DNA of 64,000 nt, taken from contig JAHQRK010000020.1 in assembly GCA_019828595.1 (NCBI GenBank), positions 62,001-126,000 of the forward strand. Direction: 5' to 3'. Source of the stretch: Aphanomyces cochlioides. Lineage: Eukaryota; Oomycota; Saprolegniomycetes; Saprolegniales; Verrucalvaceae. Below, piece by piece: positions 31,628 through 43,569 of the stretch. The notes beneath the pieces were generated by a model. That model was not told the origin of the DNA. It ran no database searches and saw only the letters and a program-made list of their open reading frames with translations. A program made the position numbers and the translations under genes. The number at the start of each line of letters is the position of its first letter. Positions within the stretch are counted from its first letter, which is position 1.

Positions 31628-32243
31628 GATGACACGACTATGCCCGTTTCTCTATTTTTATGATCGTCGACCTAGCAGATTTATAGCAATTCCTCCAGAA
31701 TGCCGCTTTGATAGCTACAAAATTGACAGAGTTATGTAAGTCGGCCGTTTGTCTTGAGTACGGCTTGTCTAAGTCTGTCGATACAATCCCTCGTCGTTGT
31801 GTTAATCTGTGTTACAGGACCCTTAATCTGTCGTTACAGCTACGTAAATGGGGAGATTTAGACCCGGAATAGCCAAATAAGTCGCAAACCACAATAAATG
31901 GATAAGTAATACTGTATGAAGCAAGGGAACTTCAAGGTGTAAAATTGAAGCAAGAGTATGAAAAAGAGCATGCCTGACCAAAAGGACCGTGATGAGTCGG
32001 CAGCTCCACAGGTCTTTGATGCGTGCTGTGTAAACGTACCAGTACACACCAGTGTATCGCTTTGCCCTCAGAGGCAGAGATATGAACTGACTGTGAGCTT
32101 CATGAAAATTAGAGTTGTCCGGATAATTGAAGGTTTGAAAGTTCATTTATTATCATTTAAATTTTCAAAAAAATGCGATTGGTTCAAATTTGGATTTTGA
32201 AAAACAATCGGCGTCTCGTTGCGCTGCGCGCCACGCGAGAGGT
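31628..32243. other. Intergenic, probable cassette edge and HAD gene promoter
   Basis: About 600 bp without a convincing gene. It contains GATTTAGACCC at 31855-31865 (direct repeat of 29520-29530) and GACCCTTAAT at 31818 (also at 29526). A half-palindrome, TCCGGATAAT, lies at about 32115, resembling the palindromes listed at 44823 and 63888. Confidence 0.35.
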
Positions 32244-33341
32244 ATGTCCAAGCAAACGATCGCCGGCCTGACAGAAGGCCCTGGCCTGCTTGTAGGAATG
32301 CAAGAGGACAAGAACGATGAGCATTCGATCGAACAGCTAGCGCAAGATGTCGTCAATTCGCTCGTCTCGATCGGATGTCGATTGGTCTGCATTGACTTTG
32401 ACGCGACATTTCTTCAAATTCACACAAATGGAGCGTGGAAAGAATCGGCAAAAGACCTGCTTCAGTATGTCCGGTATGTGGCTTGACTTTGCAGCCTTGC
32501 TGATCGAAATACTGGTGAATAGTCCGTTGTTTGTTCATTTGTTGCCACTTTTGGCAGTTGTTCGTCCATCCGTCTCGATTGCAGTTGTGACGTTTTCATC
32601 CCAAGTGTCGCTCATTCGTGAAGTCTTGTCCTTGTGCTATGCCACCTCTCTCTCAGGTTTTAAGGCACGTCTTCTTCTCCGTCACATTGAGTAGACTCGA
32701 TCATCATCCGCGGGGATGACGAAGCGTGGACTATAACGCACGAGGAAGCGACCGATTTTACAGGCATTGATGCCCACCATCTTTCGTTGTCCCGACGGAC
32801 TAAATTCCCATACGTCGCGTCTGCTGCGCTCGAAGCAAGCCGCCGCGATGGCTTGCAGCCCATCAAGAGTTGTCACACTGTTCTCATTGACGATTGTGAA
32901 GACAATGTCTTCCTTGCGATCGAATGTGGCATTCCAGCGATTCATTACGACTCCCGACATTTCCCCCAACGCGTTCAAGCCGAAATGAAGCGAAGGAAAC
33001 GCAAATCCACGCATGAATCAACTCCACACAGTGCGGTCAGACGCTTGAGCATTCAATCCCCTCCCCCAGCGGGGGATTCTTCCTCAACAAGAACTACAAC
33101 TACTACCATCCGTACTGCGCCGAGTCCAACTCGAAGTTGTACGCCATCTAAAGAACGCAAACCAAAGCCCCATTTCTGCACACCGTCGCCCGTGACAAAA
33201 CTGCGCGTGTCCAACAGCATTGGTAAACCCAAGCCAAAGCGGTATACCAAGCTCAAGACAATGGCAGAGGAGACACGATGCCTCGAAGAGAGCGACGGCA
33301 AAATTATAGCCACAGCGTTGCATACGACAGACTGGCAATAG
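32244..33341 (+). CDS. HAD-like hydrolase / protein phosphatase
   Basis: Exons 32244-32473, 32523-32656, 32695-33341; 336 residues. HAD motif I is VCIDFDAT (nucleophile Asp and the +2 Asp); motif II may lie in IAVVTFSSQ; motif III is a lysine in RRTKFPYV; motif IV is VLIDDCEDNV. The core domain spans about residues 45-215. The remaining ~120 residues are a basic Ser/Thr/Pro-rich disordered tail with no domain. Single-domain HAD proteins of this type are common in oomycetes and usually lack an assigned substrate. Introns are 49 and 38 nt. The ATG at 32244 is the first in the frame; the codons upstream need a non-ATG start. Confidence 0.7.
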
Positions 33342-33401
33342 TCCGAATCCTTCTCTAAAGTTTATCAAGTGAGTGCTATCTTTAGCTGTTTGCATTTCGA
33401 A

Positions 33402-35596
33402 ATGGCATCGGGAATGACACAAATTCCATTCCTTGTCACGGCGGCGTCTTCAGAAGATGACGAGGTACGACTTCAGCACCTATCGCTCGTGTCAAATGTG
33501 ATGACTTAGCACCCAGCGTTGCATCTCCAAGCGCATCAGGCGACGACAAGCAACCAAGGATGGCAGTCAGCCAAGTACGAAATCTTCTAAGGGCGGTTAG
33601 GATGTGGATCTGAAGGAAGTTTTGTAGGTTCTGTGACTATCCACAGGATCTAGTGCTTATCGTAAACCATGGCAAACCTGTCGATGTGGCCAAGGTGGAG
33701 CTCTTGATCCATCAGACGAAGATTCCCACGCAAATTGAGCTCTACAGCAAGGATCAAACGATGTCAAACTACCGAAAGCTCGGCTACGTCGCCGTGGATT
33801 CCAATAAAGCGACGCAATATCAAGCCCGAGAGCTCAAGACAATCTCACTAGACTGCAGAGCGATTACTTCCTTCAAATTTGTCATCCAAGGATGCCATAC
33901 CAACGTGCTCAACGTATTTAGCCAGGTAGAGCATGCCCTCATGAGCTTGTTGTAGCTAAGTCGCGTTTGGTCCAGGTTGGCATTGTTTCTGTCGCTCTCT
34001 TTCGGCCCCAAGGAGTGTCAAAGAATCCCCAGAGTCCGAAGAAACCCATGGACAGCCAATTGAGTCCAGTGCAGACCACAATGGCCAACCAAGTCCCGAA
34101 CGACGATCCCTTGGACGCCAACTTGAGTTCGCATCAAACGACATTTCGCCAAGTCCTCGAGAGACTCCGAGAACAGCGAGATAAAAAAATTGAGAGTGAG
34201 GATTACCTTGCCGCCAAGCAGATCAAAGAAGTGGAAGACCAAGTTTTGCAATGTTCCCATCAACTCCATCAGCTGCAAAGACAAAAGTTAGATGTCATCT
34301 CGCGCCAAGACTTTGACACGGCCAGCTTACTCAAGAATGAGATCGACCGACTCGTCACCAAAGTGTCCACGTCGGTCCAGACGATTCTACCTCGTGCACC
34401 AGCTAGCCATGGTAGCAGCAGGGCCAGTAGTCCTCGAAGGAAACGACAGCAAAGTCCACCAAAGAACACTCATATTACACTGCAGCCTCTACATTACGAC
34501 AACACTGAACCATCCATTGCTGAACCGATGGACGCCAAACTGGCTGAGGTAAGCAAGATGAATGCGGCAAGCTCTTTACTCTTGTTGTAGGCATGTCAAG
34601 GAATAGAGGCTTACGTTAAGCCATCTATACTGTGTCAAGCTTTTAGTCATGACGAGAAGCTGAGGAAACCCGCTGTGCGTGAGCTTGTAGCCACCCTAAA
34701 GGCTTTACCACAGCACGACGAAGCGCCGTTCGTTTGGAGTATATTGCTTCCGTGGCTCCGCTTTGGTTTGGCTCAACTATCATATCACGTACAGAACCAA
34801 TATGCTACAAGACACAGCTAACACTCTTCTTAGATCTTCTCCACAGCTTGCGCTTGCACACTCGCGACGGCCGCAACATTTCAATCGTCCAGAGAGCTTG
34901 TAGCAGGGGTAGGCAGACGACTTAATAGTTCATGACCATAGTTTCTCGTAGGCGCCGTCGTTGATTTCGATTCTCATCCAACGGCTTGGTGACAATGCAG
35001 CGAAAGTCCGAAACAAAGCAGGCGTTGTCTTACTAGAGGTACGCTACAGCCTCTCCTTCATAGTTCATGACTCGAGCCAACCTAGCTTGCAAATGAAAAA
35101 GATGGCCTTGGACCACAGTGCATCCTCTCCAACATTGTCGCGTTTCAAACTACAGCGATGACGCCAACAAACTGGCGACTGCTGCAAAATCTAACACGAG
35201 TATAATCATATCTCCGAGAGTTGATGGAGTTTGATTGCTTTGAACAGGTTTTAACGACGCTCTTGATCGATTTTGAATGCCCGATCGAAGCCACCGATAT
35301 TCAGGTAACTCAGCTCGTCATTATCGTCGTGACTGATAGGTTTTAGACTATGCTGAGCTTCATTCATGTCCAGAATGGCTTTGGCCACGCTCAGACTTCA
35401 GTTTGCGACGCCACGACGCAATTTATCGTTGCGATTTACCACGTACGTACGTGCAGTTTACTACGTGGAGGTTGAAATTCTTCGGTAGCGACTTGGGCCT
35501 GCTGCCGATGCTTCCTTGACAACATATTTGTCGCTGTCCCAACGAGCAGAGTACAAGAAGATGCTCGCTGACGAATGGAGCATTGTCGTCGAGTGA
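33402..35596 (+). CDS. CEP104-like ciliary tip / centriolar protein (jelly-roll plus TOG)
   Basis: Exons 33402-33464, 33510-33574, 33628-33925, 33976-34548, 34591-34788, 34834-34908, 34952-35038, 35086-35199, 35248-35304, 35347-35442, 35489-35596; 577 residues. The N-terminal ~150 residues match the CEP104/FAP256 jelly-roll: GWQSAKFCDYPQDLVL, RKLGYVAVDSN, ARELKTISLD, and NVFSQVGIVSVALF. Next comes a coiled coil with a UVR-like DYLAAKQIKEVEDQV (about 215-260). Residues ~330-577 form a helical-repeat domain resembling TOG. CEP104 caps ciliary microtubule ends and binds tubulin; that role is inferred. The C-terminal zinc fingers of animal CEP104 are absent. The intron at 35200-35247 removes an in-frame TAA. 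The stop lies 11 bp from the convergent gene. Confidence 0.75.
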
Positions 35597-35607
35597 ACTC
35601 TGTTTCA

Positions 35608-38407
35608 TTACGAAATCGTACACTTCTTATCGTCGTTATTCTGATGGACTTGCTTGGCGACTTTCCCGACAACTTGGAGTGTTTCAATTCGATCATGAGC
35701 TGACGTCGCTGTGACTAAGGGCTTTGGTTCTACTGCTGCCACACTTGCTTTAGAAGGTATTGCCCCAACTGGAGTTTGTGTCGGTGGATCTTCGTTGGAA
35801 CTGTTTGTGGGCGTGATTTGATTCTTCTTGGGTGTTGATATTCTCCCCAATTGTTGTTTCTTCGATGGCGTGCTAGGCTTTTCTACCATCGATACGATGG
35901 GACGAATCAAGTCGTCTTCTGGTGTCTCCACACGCTTTTCATCATCATCCACCAGAGTTAGCTTTGATTCCTTGGCCACAACTGCGACTTCAGTTGCAAC
36001 ATGGTTAGCTTGGATGGGTTGCATTGTTTCAGCTACAGCGTTTGTAGCCGAAGCCTTGGATTCTAGCCATGTCGGCGCGATGGCTACCTTAGCTGGGGAG
36101 GGAATGGCCTCTTGACGTGGTGTTGATGGCTTTGCTGCCGTCGTGGACTCGCTTGGAGGCTTAGGCATGAGGGACCCCATTGATGGATTGGGCTCTATTT
36201 GTCTTGGCTCTACATGGCCTTGGAAGGCCACTGCACCCTTTTCAAGTTGATTGAACTGGTTGAATCCATCGAGCGCTGGTGGATCCAGGATGTAAGTTTC
36301 AAATTGCATGGGCAGGTTGTGCAGCTTGGCATACATCTCAGCGCACTCGACAAGTTCTTGATGCTCCGTCGCTGAAAATGGAAAGCGACGAAAGAGCGGC
36401 ATGTGGGCTTCGACTAGCCTTATGGATCAAATCCACGACAAATTGAAACCTAATCTACCTGATGGAAGACACCATGCACTGCTTTCTTTGCCTTGACGGA
36501 CAATTGCCAAGAGTGCAGCGCATTCAACTGCAGCATCGCTCACGTCGCGGTTGGCATCACGCGCCTTGACTTTGGTGAACGTTCCCATGTCCACCAGGAC
36601 TTCTGTCATCGTTTCTTTCGACATCGTGACATGGAGACTTGGCCATGCTATGAATTCATCCTGGAGAAACTTGAGCCCGACAAGAGTTTCAAACTCAGTC
36701 GTGGCCTGCTTGGTTTCCAGCCAGGTTGCTTCAATCAGCAGTTCTGCAACGTGGCTCTGCTGTGCCAGGAATCGAATCGTCCGCACACAGTCTTCCCTCA
36801 AGATGGCATTGTATCGACAGCAATAACCAAACACCGCGTGGATTATTCGCCGAACTCCTGGTCGTAGAACGCCTCGTCGAAGGGCCGCCGTGCCAAACGA
36901 ATCGCGATCGTTTGTTCGTTGAGATTGCTGTTCGTAAATTGTCCTTACAAGATGGAGCAACGCGACGAGCACAGGAACGGTTGGGTCGGCCACAAACGAC
37001 TGAATAAGCATGTAGTACATCTCGTAACGCGTTTCCACGTCAAAGACTGGGACCAAGATGGCTGCATACTGCTCGGCGGTTTCAATGCACGCCCGTCGTG
37101 TCTTCCACGACGGACTAGCAGCGCAAGCCATGAAAGTTGAGCCCCACATCGTGTCCATGAAGGTCGTGTGGGCTTTGATGAGGGGTGATGAGTGACATAT
37201 TGACCCCACAAGCTGAGCATTGAGAGAGATACGTTCGTCGTCTAGCCAGCGCTGCATCGCTGCGTCAAAGATTGTTTTGGGTGCTTTCTTCCAGAGCGAT
37301 TCTGGTCTTGGTGCGACTTCAATGTGTGAAATTTGACTAGCCTGACACACTGCAAATGCCGCTGCAACTGCGCGTTCTCGCAGGACTTCCAGCGCTTCGA
37401 TGTTCTAGTAATTGCTAGTGAATCGACTTAGGCCTTGAGGTTACCTTACCTGACGACAGGCAAGTGCAGCGTCGTAGTCTTCTTGAGCAATAGCTTGAGT
37501 TGTGGACATTTGAAGTGTGTGAATTTTCTGGCCCACATCTGTGAGCGCTGTGATATGCTGTGTCAATTGCTTGGCGAAGTCGTATGCTTCCTTCTCGACG
37601 CAAGAAGCTTGAACTGCCAAAATGTGTTGAATCGACTTGGCGGTGTAGCTGTCGACGTCCTTGTCTCTCTCAAGCGCGTCAGAAATCACATCGAGTGGAA
37701 CTCCACTGTCCAATAATGCCTGGTGCACTTCGCTCTGCGAGTGAAAGACTTTTGACTTGACATGGCGAGGCGATGGTTGAGCCAGAGGAATTCCCATGAG
37801 TTCGACATGGACTAGAGCGACCTAGAGCCACTGAAGTAGTTCCACGAGCCCAATTTTGGAGGTGTACTTGGTTGTGTTGGTTCTGTCCAGTGCGTGGAGC
37901 ATCCAATTCGAGCTTGAGACGCTCCAATGGCTCGTTGATGTCGATTAGTGCGTCGGCTGTAGCGCCGCCTTGTGACACATAAGGAGTGCTCCATTCAATC
38001 GAGCTGGCAAATCGTAAAATGGAGATCCAAAGGGAGTACGAGTACTACCATAAGTATTGCCACTCGGTCGTAAAATATAGTTGAATGTCTTCCGAAGCCC
38101 TTGGGGAAGCGCCGTCGAGTAATCGACCAGCCCAAACTTGGACTAAGAGACTTTTATTGAGGTGAAAGAGATCAAGCGCTCTACCTTTCGTCGGTGTATA
38201 CATCGCGTGTGTTGTGAGCCGCATCGACTTGACAAAGGACCGCTTTGCCAGTGCCAACCCCACCTCTTGAGGATATTTGGAGCCATTGGCTGAAATCCAG
38301 GGAGTGAATGTGAATGCCGACGTCCTCTTGATATGAATGGGGCTTGTTTCATCTGAGGATGAAGCATAAACTTGCTTGAAAGGCACGGCAGTCGTGGCGG
38401 CGCGCAT
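35608..38407 (-). CDS. Second CEP104-related protein (jelly-roll plus helical repeats)
   Basis: Exons 38407-38185, 38142-38049, 38003-37868, 37821-37450, 37404-36459, 36413-35608; 858 residues. The first ~150 residues show a jelly-roll pattern like the convergent neighbour: PWISANGSKYPQEVGLAL, RLTTHAMYTPTKVQVW, PLERLKLELDAP, QHNQVALVHVELMGI. A UVR-like segment (EDYDAALACRQ) and a coiled coil follow at ~210-280. A ~330-residue helical region may be TOG-like. The C-terminal ~270 residues are disordered. The similarity to 33402-35596 is in domain order rather than sequence identity, so the pair may be ancient paralogues. Ciliary or centriolar function is inferred. Introns are 42-46 nt. Confidence 0.65.
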
Positions 38408-38894
38408 CACGATGTCGTGAGCGTTACCAATTCCATGAAACCGATAAAAAATATCTCACATGGTTGAGATGTCTATCGTGTCAAGTGTACTCACTAGTTT
38501 CAGCTTGGATATCCAAAGGTCAATTTCGTATCGATCCTTACAAACAAGCAGCTCGTTTGCCTTGACGTGCGGCGTCAAATCGCCGTTGGTAGCGACGGAG
38601 GAGACACTTTCCGCTCAACTAGGAAGATGGCTGGTACATAAACAATGTATTTAAAATGCTTTTGAAATATCATTTGATCCGTCACGAATGTATTTCAAAT
38701 GTATTTAGAACTAGTCCTCTATTTCACTGTTTCAAGCTGCTTTAAAATATATTTATTCCTTATTTAAATTGCGTAGAAGACAGAACTTGGATATTTGAAA
38801 ATAATTTAAAATCGTATGGTAATTCTCTATTTCGATTGGTGGCTCAACGGATTTGGCTGGTCGCCAGCAACTTGACCTCCATTTCGCATCTGCC
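38408..38894. promoter_or_regulatory. Divergent promoter region, CEP104-like B / RLP24
   Basis: 487 bp between divergent starts. The middle (38640-38820) is AT-rich with repeated AATGTATTT and TTTAAAAT words. No gene was seen. Confidence 0.4.
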
Positions 38895-39404
38895 ATGCGT
38901 ATTCACACGTGCTACTTCTGCTCGTCGCCGGTCTATCCAGGCCATGGTATGACGTTCGTGCGCAATGACAGCAAGGTGTTCCGCTTCTGCCGATCCAAGT
39001 GCCATCGTAACTTCAACCGCAAGCGCAATCCTCGTAAAGTCAAGTGGACCAAAGCATTCCGCAAAGCTGCGGGCAAAGAAATGGCGCTCGACTCGACCTT
39101 TGAGTTTGAAAAGGTGCGCAACCGTGCTGTCAAATACGATCGCGACTTGGTTGGCGCGACATTGCATGCCATGGCTCGTGTCCAACAGATCAAGGAGAAA
39201 CGCGAAGCTGCTTTCTACAAGAACCGCATGAAGGACAGCAAAGCCAAACAGAAAGCGCAAGATCTCAAAGAACTCGAAACCAACATCAGTCTTGTCAAGC
39301 CCGATATGGCTCGTGTTCGGGAAGCGGCGCAACTCAATGCTCAAGACACGGAACGACAGACAAATGTTCTTGGCGGCGACGAAGGCGGCGACATGGACGA
39401 GTAA
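38895..39404 (+). CDS. RLP24-type 60S ribosome biogenesis factor
   Basis: 169 residues, one exon, starting at the ATG at 38895 ([18 protein letters not shown]). The L24e zinc ribbon is complete: CYFC near residue 6 and FCRSKC about 25 residues later, followed by the basic [20 protein letters not shown]. The helical C-terminal extension with QRxT-like charged repeats distinguishes RLP24 from ribosomal protein eL24 proper, and the initial MRI.TCYFCSS.VYPGHG wording is that of RLP24. RLP24 holds the place of eL24 on pre-60S particles and is exchanged by an AAA-ATPase in the cytoplasm. Yeast RLP24 is ~199 residues, so this one is slightly short. Confidence in the family is high. Confidence 0.9.
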   Translation: MRIHTCYFCSSPVYPGHGMTFVRNDSKVFRFCRSKCHRNFNRKRNPRKVKWTKAFRKAAGKEMALDSTFEFEKVRNRAVKYDRDLVGATLHAMARVQQIKEKREAAFYKNRMKDSKAKQKAQDLKELETNISLVKPDMARVREAAQLNAQDTERQTNVLGGDEGGDMDE

Positions 39405-39643
39405 ACTACGTAACAACAATGTGCTTAATCTATATAATGTACCTCTCCTCCTCCCACGACCGCAATGTTCCAAGCTTCCAAGCATCTAAACTACATGTTT
39501 CCTGCATGACTCCGTCCATATTTCCTTGCAGCCAATCTCATAATGGACCTCTTCGTGATTGGTAGATATTCAATCTGTGGCATTTTGGAAATTGGTCCAG
39601 CCGCCGCAGATCTCAGGCAAAGAGCGCCAAAGAGAAAAGAGAA

Positions 39644-40086
39644 ATGCCGCGCTATTACTGTGACTACTGCGATACGTATCTGACGCATGACTCGGTACGG
39701 TGGTGCTTTATGATGAGAGAATGCTCACTGCTGTCCTTTTTGTAGCAAGCCGGAAGGAAGCAACACAACCGCGGATGGAAGCACCGTGAGAACGTCAAGC
39801 TCTACTACGAAGGAATCATCCAAGGCCAGGGAGTAACTATGACTCGTACGTCCTTTCCTTGAAGACTCTTTTTTATCCACTGATTTGTCTAGCTGGTGCA
39901 TGGCTCCGTCCAGATGCAGGTCGTCCAGGCGGCGGTGCTCCTCGACCGCCCATGATGTTTCGCCCACCTATGATGATCCCACCGCCAATGGGAATGCGAC
40001 CACCGCCACTTGTAGGCGGTATTCCTCCACGTGGACCTCCTCCTGGCATGATTCCACTTGGCATGCGTCCTCCTCCAGCAACGTAA
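39644..40086 (+). CDS. U1 snRNP protein C
   Basis: Exons 39644-39694, 39746-39845, 39893-40086; 114 residues. The N-terminus [17 protein letters not shown] followed by [10 protein letters not shown] is the matrin-type C2H2 zinc finger of U1-C, with C6, C9, H and H in the usual spacing. The C-terminal half is Pro/Met/Gly-rich ([16 protein letters not shown]), as in other U1-C proteins. U1-C stabilises pairing of U1 snRNA with the 5' splice site. Introns of 51 and 47 nt split the finger and the linker. The downstream gene is convergent, its stop at 40111 only 24 bp away. Confidence 0.9.
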
Positions 40087-40110
40087 TACAAGGATCTCGT
40101 GTTGGAATTA

Positions 40111-41248
40111 TTACTTCTTGATGACCATGTTATAAACGACGGCAAGAATGCCCAAAAGAATGACAAGACAGATGAAATCCATCATGCATTTGTCGCCGCT
40201 GCGGCCCATTTGCTCGAGCGTTTTCTTCATCTTGACATTCAAGTTCTCCACTACGATGACCACCTGTGAAAAGGAGGATGCAAGTGGGGGGCAAACCATT
40301 TGTAGACGTGTTGTCAATACGCTCTTCAAGACCTTCAAGCATAATGTTTTGCTTCACTAGCTCTTCGTTGAGCCCACGCGCGAGTTGGCCGAGTTCCATG
40401 ACGCCCGTGCCAATTTGATCCACCAATCCGTCCTGTATTCCATGTCAGCCACGACGGTTCAGCATGGGGATCTACCAGTTGCTGATCTTTTTGTTCGATC
40501 TGGAGCATAATATCGCGCTGTTCGCTCGTCACTTCTTCCTGGTGCATGTCATCTCCACCTCCTCCGCCGCCTCCACCACCTCCACCGCCACTTCCGTATC
40601 CCCCTCCGGCTTTCTCGTTGAATCCTGTTGCAAATGTCGATTGTGCGCCAGGCGCAATAGCTGTTGCAGCGGCAGAGCCAAAGAGGGCAGCTCGATCGTA
40701 TCCATGCGCTCCTTGAGGCGATCGACCGCCGGGGGATGCTTTCAAGTAGGCGTTGGCGGCTTGTTCTTTCACAAACGCCAGTTCGGATGTGTATTGGTCG
40801 ACAAAATCTTTGCGTATCTGCAGTTCTTCCTTTGTCAGTTTGCTCTACAGACTTCATGTGAGCCATGCAAATGACTATGACTTTCGCGCCTTTTTCTTCT
40901 TGGCTTCCGCTTCATAAACAGTACGAAGTTCTTCAAGATCTTCCTCGAGACTCTGGAGGTCATTGCGAATGCCTTGTTGTTGTTGGATCTTTTCACGTGG
41001 ATGAACTGGTTTCTTTGTTGACACAGGCTGTGCAATCTCGTTGAGTGTCTATATGAATCGATTAGATCGGATGAAAGGGAGCGATGTCGTACGATCTTGA
41101 GTGTGTGGAGTCGTTCGCTGATTTTGAGACGCAGCTCGCCAAATCGGTCGCCTTTCTTCGCGCCCTTGTTCTCCCGCGTCTCCTCTCCACCCATCTCGAC
41201 ATTGATCTTGGCCAGTTTGTCCAGAAGACCGTCCAGTTCTCGACTCAT
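40111..41248 (-). CDS. Qc-type SNARE (syntaxin-like), tail-anchored
   Basis: Exons 41248-41093, 41048-40882, 40842-40476, 40432-40297, 40250-40111; 321 residues. The N-terminal ~110 residues are helical. A Gly-rich run of about 12 residues (near 200-215) precedes the SNARE motif. The motif is well formed (QRDIMLQIEQKDQQLDGL through GVMELGQLARGLNEELVKQN to ERIDNTSTNVENLNVKMKK) and ends in a membrane anchor (FICLVILLGILAVVYNMVI). Layout is that of plant SYP7-type Qc SNAREs. The last intron uses the acceptor in CATCGTAG, which restores heptad spacing. The intron after exon 2 can be read as GT..AG (40881-40843) or as a GC..AG intron of similar length; the family match does not decide. Confidence 0.8.
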
Positions 41249-41992
41249 GGCGGCGCTCCAAGCTCAATCGATTTCTACCAGATCAAAAAATAGATCGACG
41301 AAAATGAAACGCTTCCAAGGGTGGCGATCTTCTCTACATGGGAACATTCCGAATATTTAGATATTAGGATGCATATAAATCCACAAAAGAGGAAATTTCC
41401 TCGTTAAGATTGTCACAAGGGCTCCATTGCGACTATGACTCGTAAATGGTAAAGCAAGCCATGCTAGACTTATTAATCGCAGCAGTGTCTTCGCCACCTC
41501 CAGAAGGCGAAGCTCAAGTTATGCCCAACACTACACTGAAATTTCAATGAACGTAGAAACAAGGGTACAGTATACGAAATTAGAGCATAACAGAGCTATA
41601 CCAGATACCAGTGAGGACATCTTGACATGAAGTGCACATAAAGTCGTTGGTGCTTGTATCTTGTTGCTTAGAACAAGGGCGAGCAATGCTGACCATCAAG
41701 AACGAAGAGTGCAGCCAAAAGAAGTATTTACAGCTGTTTGGTCAGATCGGAAAATGGATATCAATGAGGCCAGGTACAATCAAATTGTAGCTATGTCATT
41801 GCCCCACCACTACAATGCGGGAAGCAGATTAATCACAGAGCAAAATGACGGCAAAGCCTCCAAAGGGGCGACTGCCCGTGATCAACAAATCTGGATGTTC
41901 CTTGACGGTTTGACCAAGGCGTTTTGAGGAAAATTCCCATTGGTGTGGTGAAACCGTTTCATTTTCAGCCAATCAAAATCCGAGCCAAAGGA
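41249..41992. other. Divergent intergenic region, SNARE / ankyrin gene
   Basis: About 740 bp. A non-ATG frame at 41661-41927 is unconvincing. The segment near 41350-41650 is AT-rich. No repeat or RNA gene was recognised. Confidence 0.35.
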
Positions 41993-43421
41993 ATGACCAA
42001 GAGAGAAGGCGACGCACAAATCGCGGCGCATCGCCTCCTCACTTCTGGCGACGACGAAGCTTGCCGCAAGTTCTTCCAGGAAAAGAAAGTCAACTACGAC
42101 TTGCCCAATGAACAAGGTTGCACGCTTCTCATCACAGCCTGCGCGTTCGGTACGCCCAAAGCTCTAGTCAGGATGCTCAGATGTGCTAGATCGGAGCACA
42201 TTACTCGACGAACTTGTCCACAGCACGACCAACATCACAGCAGCAACGTATGGCAATGCCAATAATGTCTTGCACTTCGCAGCTTTGTCGACACATGTAC
42301 GCTTGTTCTCCAGTTCTTTGCAACTCAACAAGACGTAGCCAGATGTCATGCGTGTTGTTTTGGAAGCCGATCCAGCTCGATTGGAACCTTTGATCAATGT
42401 CGGCAATGCGAATGGCGATACTCGTATCATGTATCTGTATTGCAAGTCGGTCTTACGTTGATGTGATAGCTCTTATGGTTGCCTGCACGGCAAAGTATGT
42501 TGCTGGTGTTGCTGCTTTGCTTGATCATGGTGCAGATGTCATGGCTGCGAACCAAAGCTATGTCACAGCGTTGATGTGCGCTTCACGGATTGAAACAAGT
42601 GACGAAATGGCTGCATCTGTATTGATCATCGAACTGCTTTTGTCAGTGAAAGAGTTCACGCCTGAGTGTCTGAGCGCCGCCAACTCGTCGGGCAACACAG
42701 CACTGCACATAGCTGTACAGTCTGGCAACTCTCTCGGAGTCCGTAGCTTGCTTCAAGGTACGAAAACCTGTTCAGTTCAGTTGGATAACTCTGTCATTCC
42801 TCAGCGAAATGTGACTGCCGATCGAGAAATCAAGCAGGGCAAATTCCCCTCGAGCTAGCGCGATCTCTTGGCAACAAAGAAATCATCTCCGTGCTTGATG
42901 AAGCATGGGCAGCATTAGAGCTTGAAGCAGAGCTGAAAAGTCATGAGCTGCTGTTTCCAGTGTCTAAATCCAAGAAAAAGAAAGCCAAAAAGAAAACCAA
43001 AGCTCGTGCATCAGAAGAGATTCCTCAAGAGACAACTTCTCCAGTTGATGTAGCTGTTGACCCTGGTTCATCTTACTCAAGTCTGCTATATTTCTAAGAC
43101 CCTTGACGTAGATGAAACTGGATGCACAGTTTGCGCCACTGCGACGGCTGCACTCCATCAGACATTTCCACTGTTTGAAGACATGGGGATCCAACTCACC
43201 AATTTTGCCTTGGCTGATCTCGACTCATTGAGTATGTCCCAGCTGGAACTCTTGCAAGAAATGTACATGAAGGCAGTTCAAGTTATTGGCGACAAAAAGG
43301 TATTGGAAATGCGAGACTGGGGCTCTTACTTTGCCTTTAGGTCGAAGTGGCTCGAAGATTAGAGGCCGATCGTGTAGAAGCCCAATATGAGTTAGAGCAG
43401 CAAATATTAAATCTACCGTAG
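41993..43421 (+). CDS. Ankyrin-repeat protein
   Basis: Exons 41993-42149, 42181-42296, 42339-42423, 42470-42757, 42805-43065, 43112-43299, 43341-43421; 391 residues. Ankyrin units are visible as GCTLLITACAFG, NVLHFAAL, GDTPLMVACTAKYVAGVAALLDHGADV, GNTALHIAVQSGN and AGQIPLELARSLGNKEI. A lysine-rich linker (KSKKKKAKKKTK) follows, then a short Cys-containing segment and a terminal coiled coil. Probably a protein-protein interaction scaffold; partner unknown. The first intron (42150-42180) would be only 31 nt, shorter than any other here. Reading on without it (PKALVRMLR) also fits an ankyrin helix, so this may be a one-base frameshift instead. Confidence 0.65.
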
Positions 43422-43569
43422 CAACCATTTAACTGTTTAAAGCTCCCAGCTTGCTGAGGGATGTGATGAAAACACTAGGTTTTGTCTGTCGAGTTGCAAG
43501 TTGCTCTGGGCTTTGCAATGAACAAAAAAAGTCGCCAGATGTAAATGATCTATGAAAAACATCAAAGGT

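Noticed and set aside
38844..39485. 213-codon antisense frame over RLP24
   Set aside because: Shadow of a well-recognised sense gene; the translation has no domain.
41661..41927. 88-codon plus-strand frame upstream of the ankyrin gene
   Set aside because: Non-ATG start, no domain, ends before the real start at 41993 and does not join it in phase.
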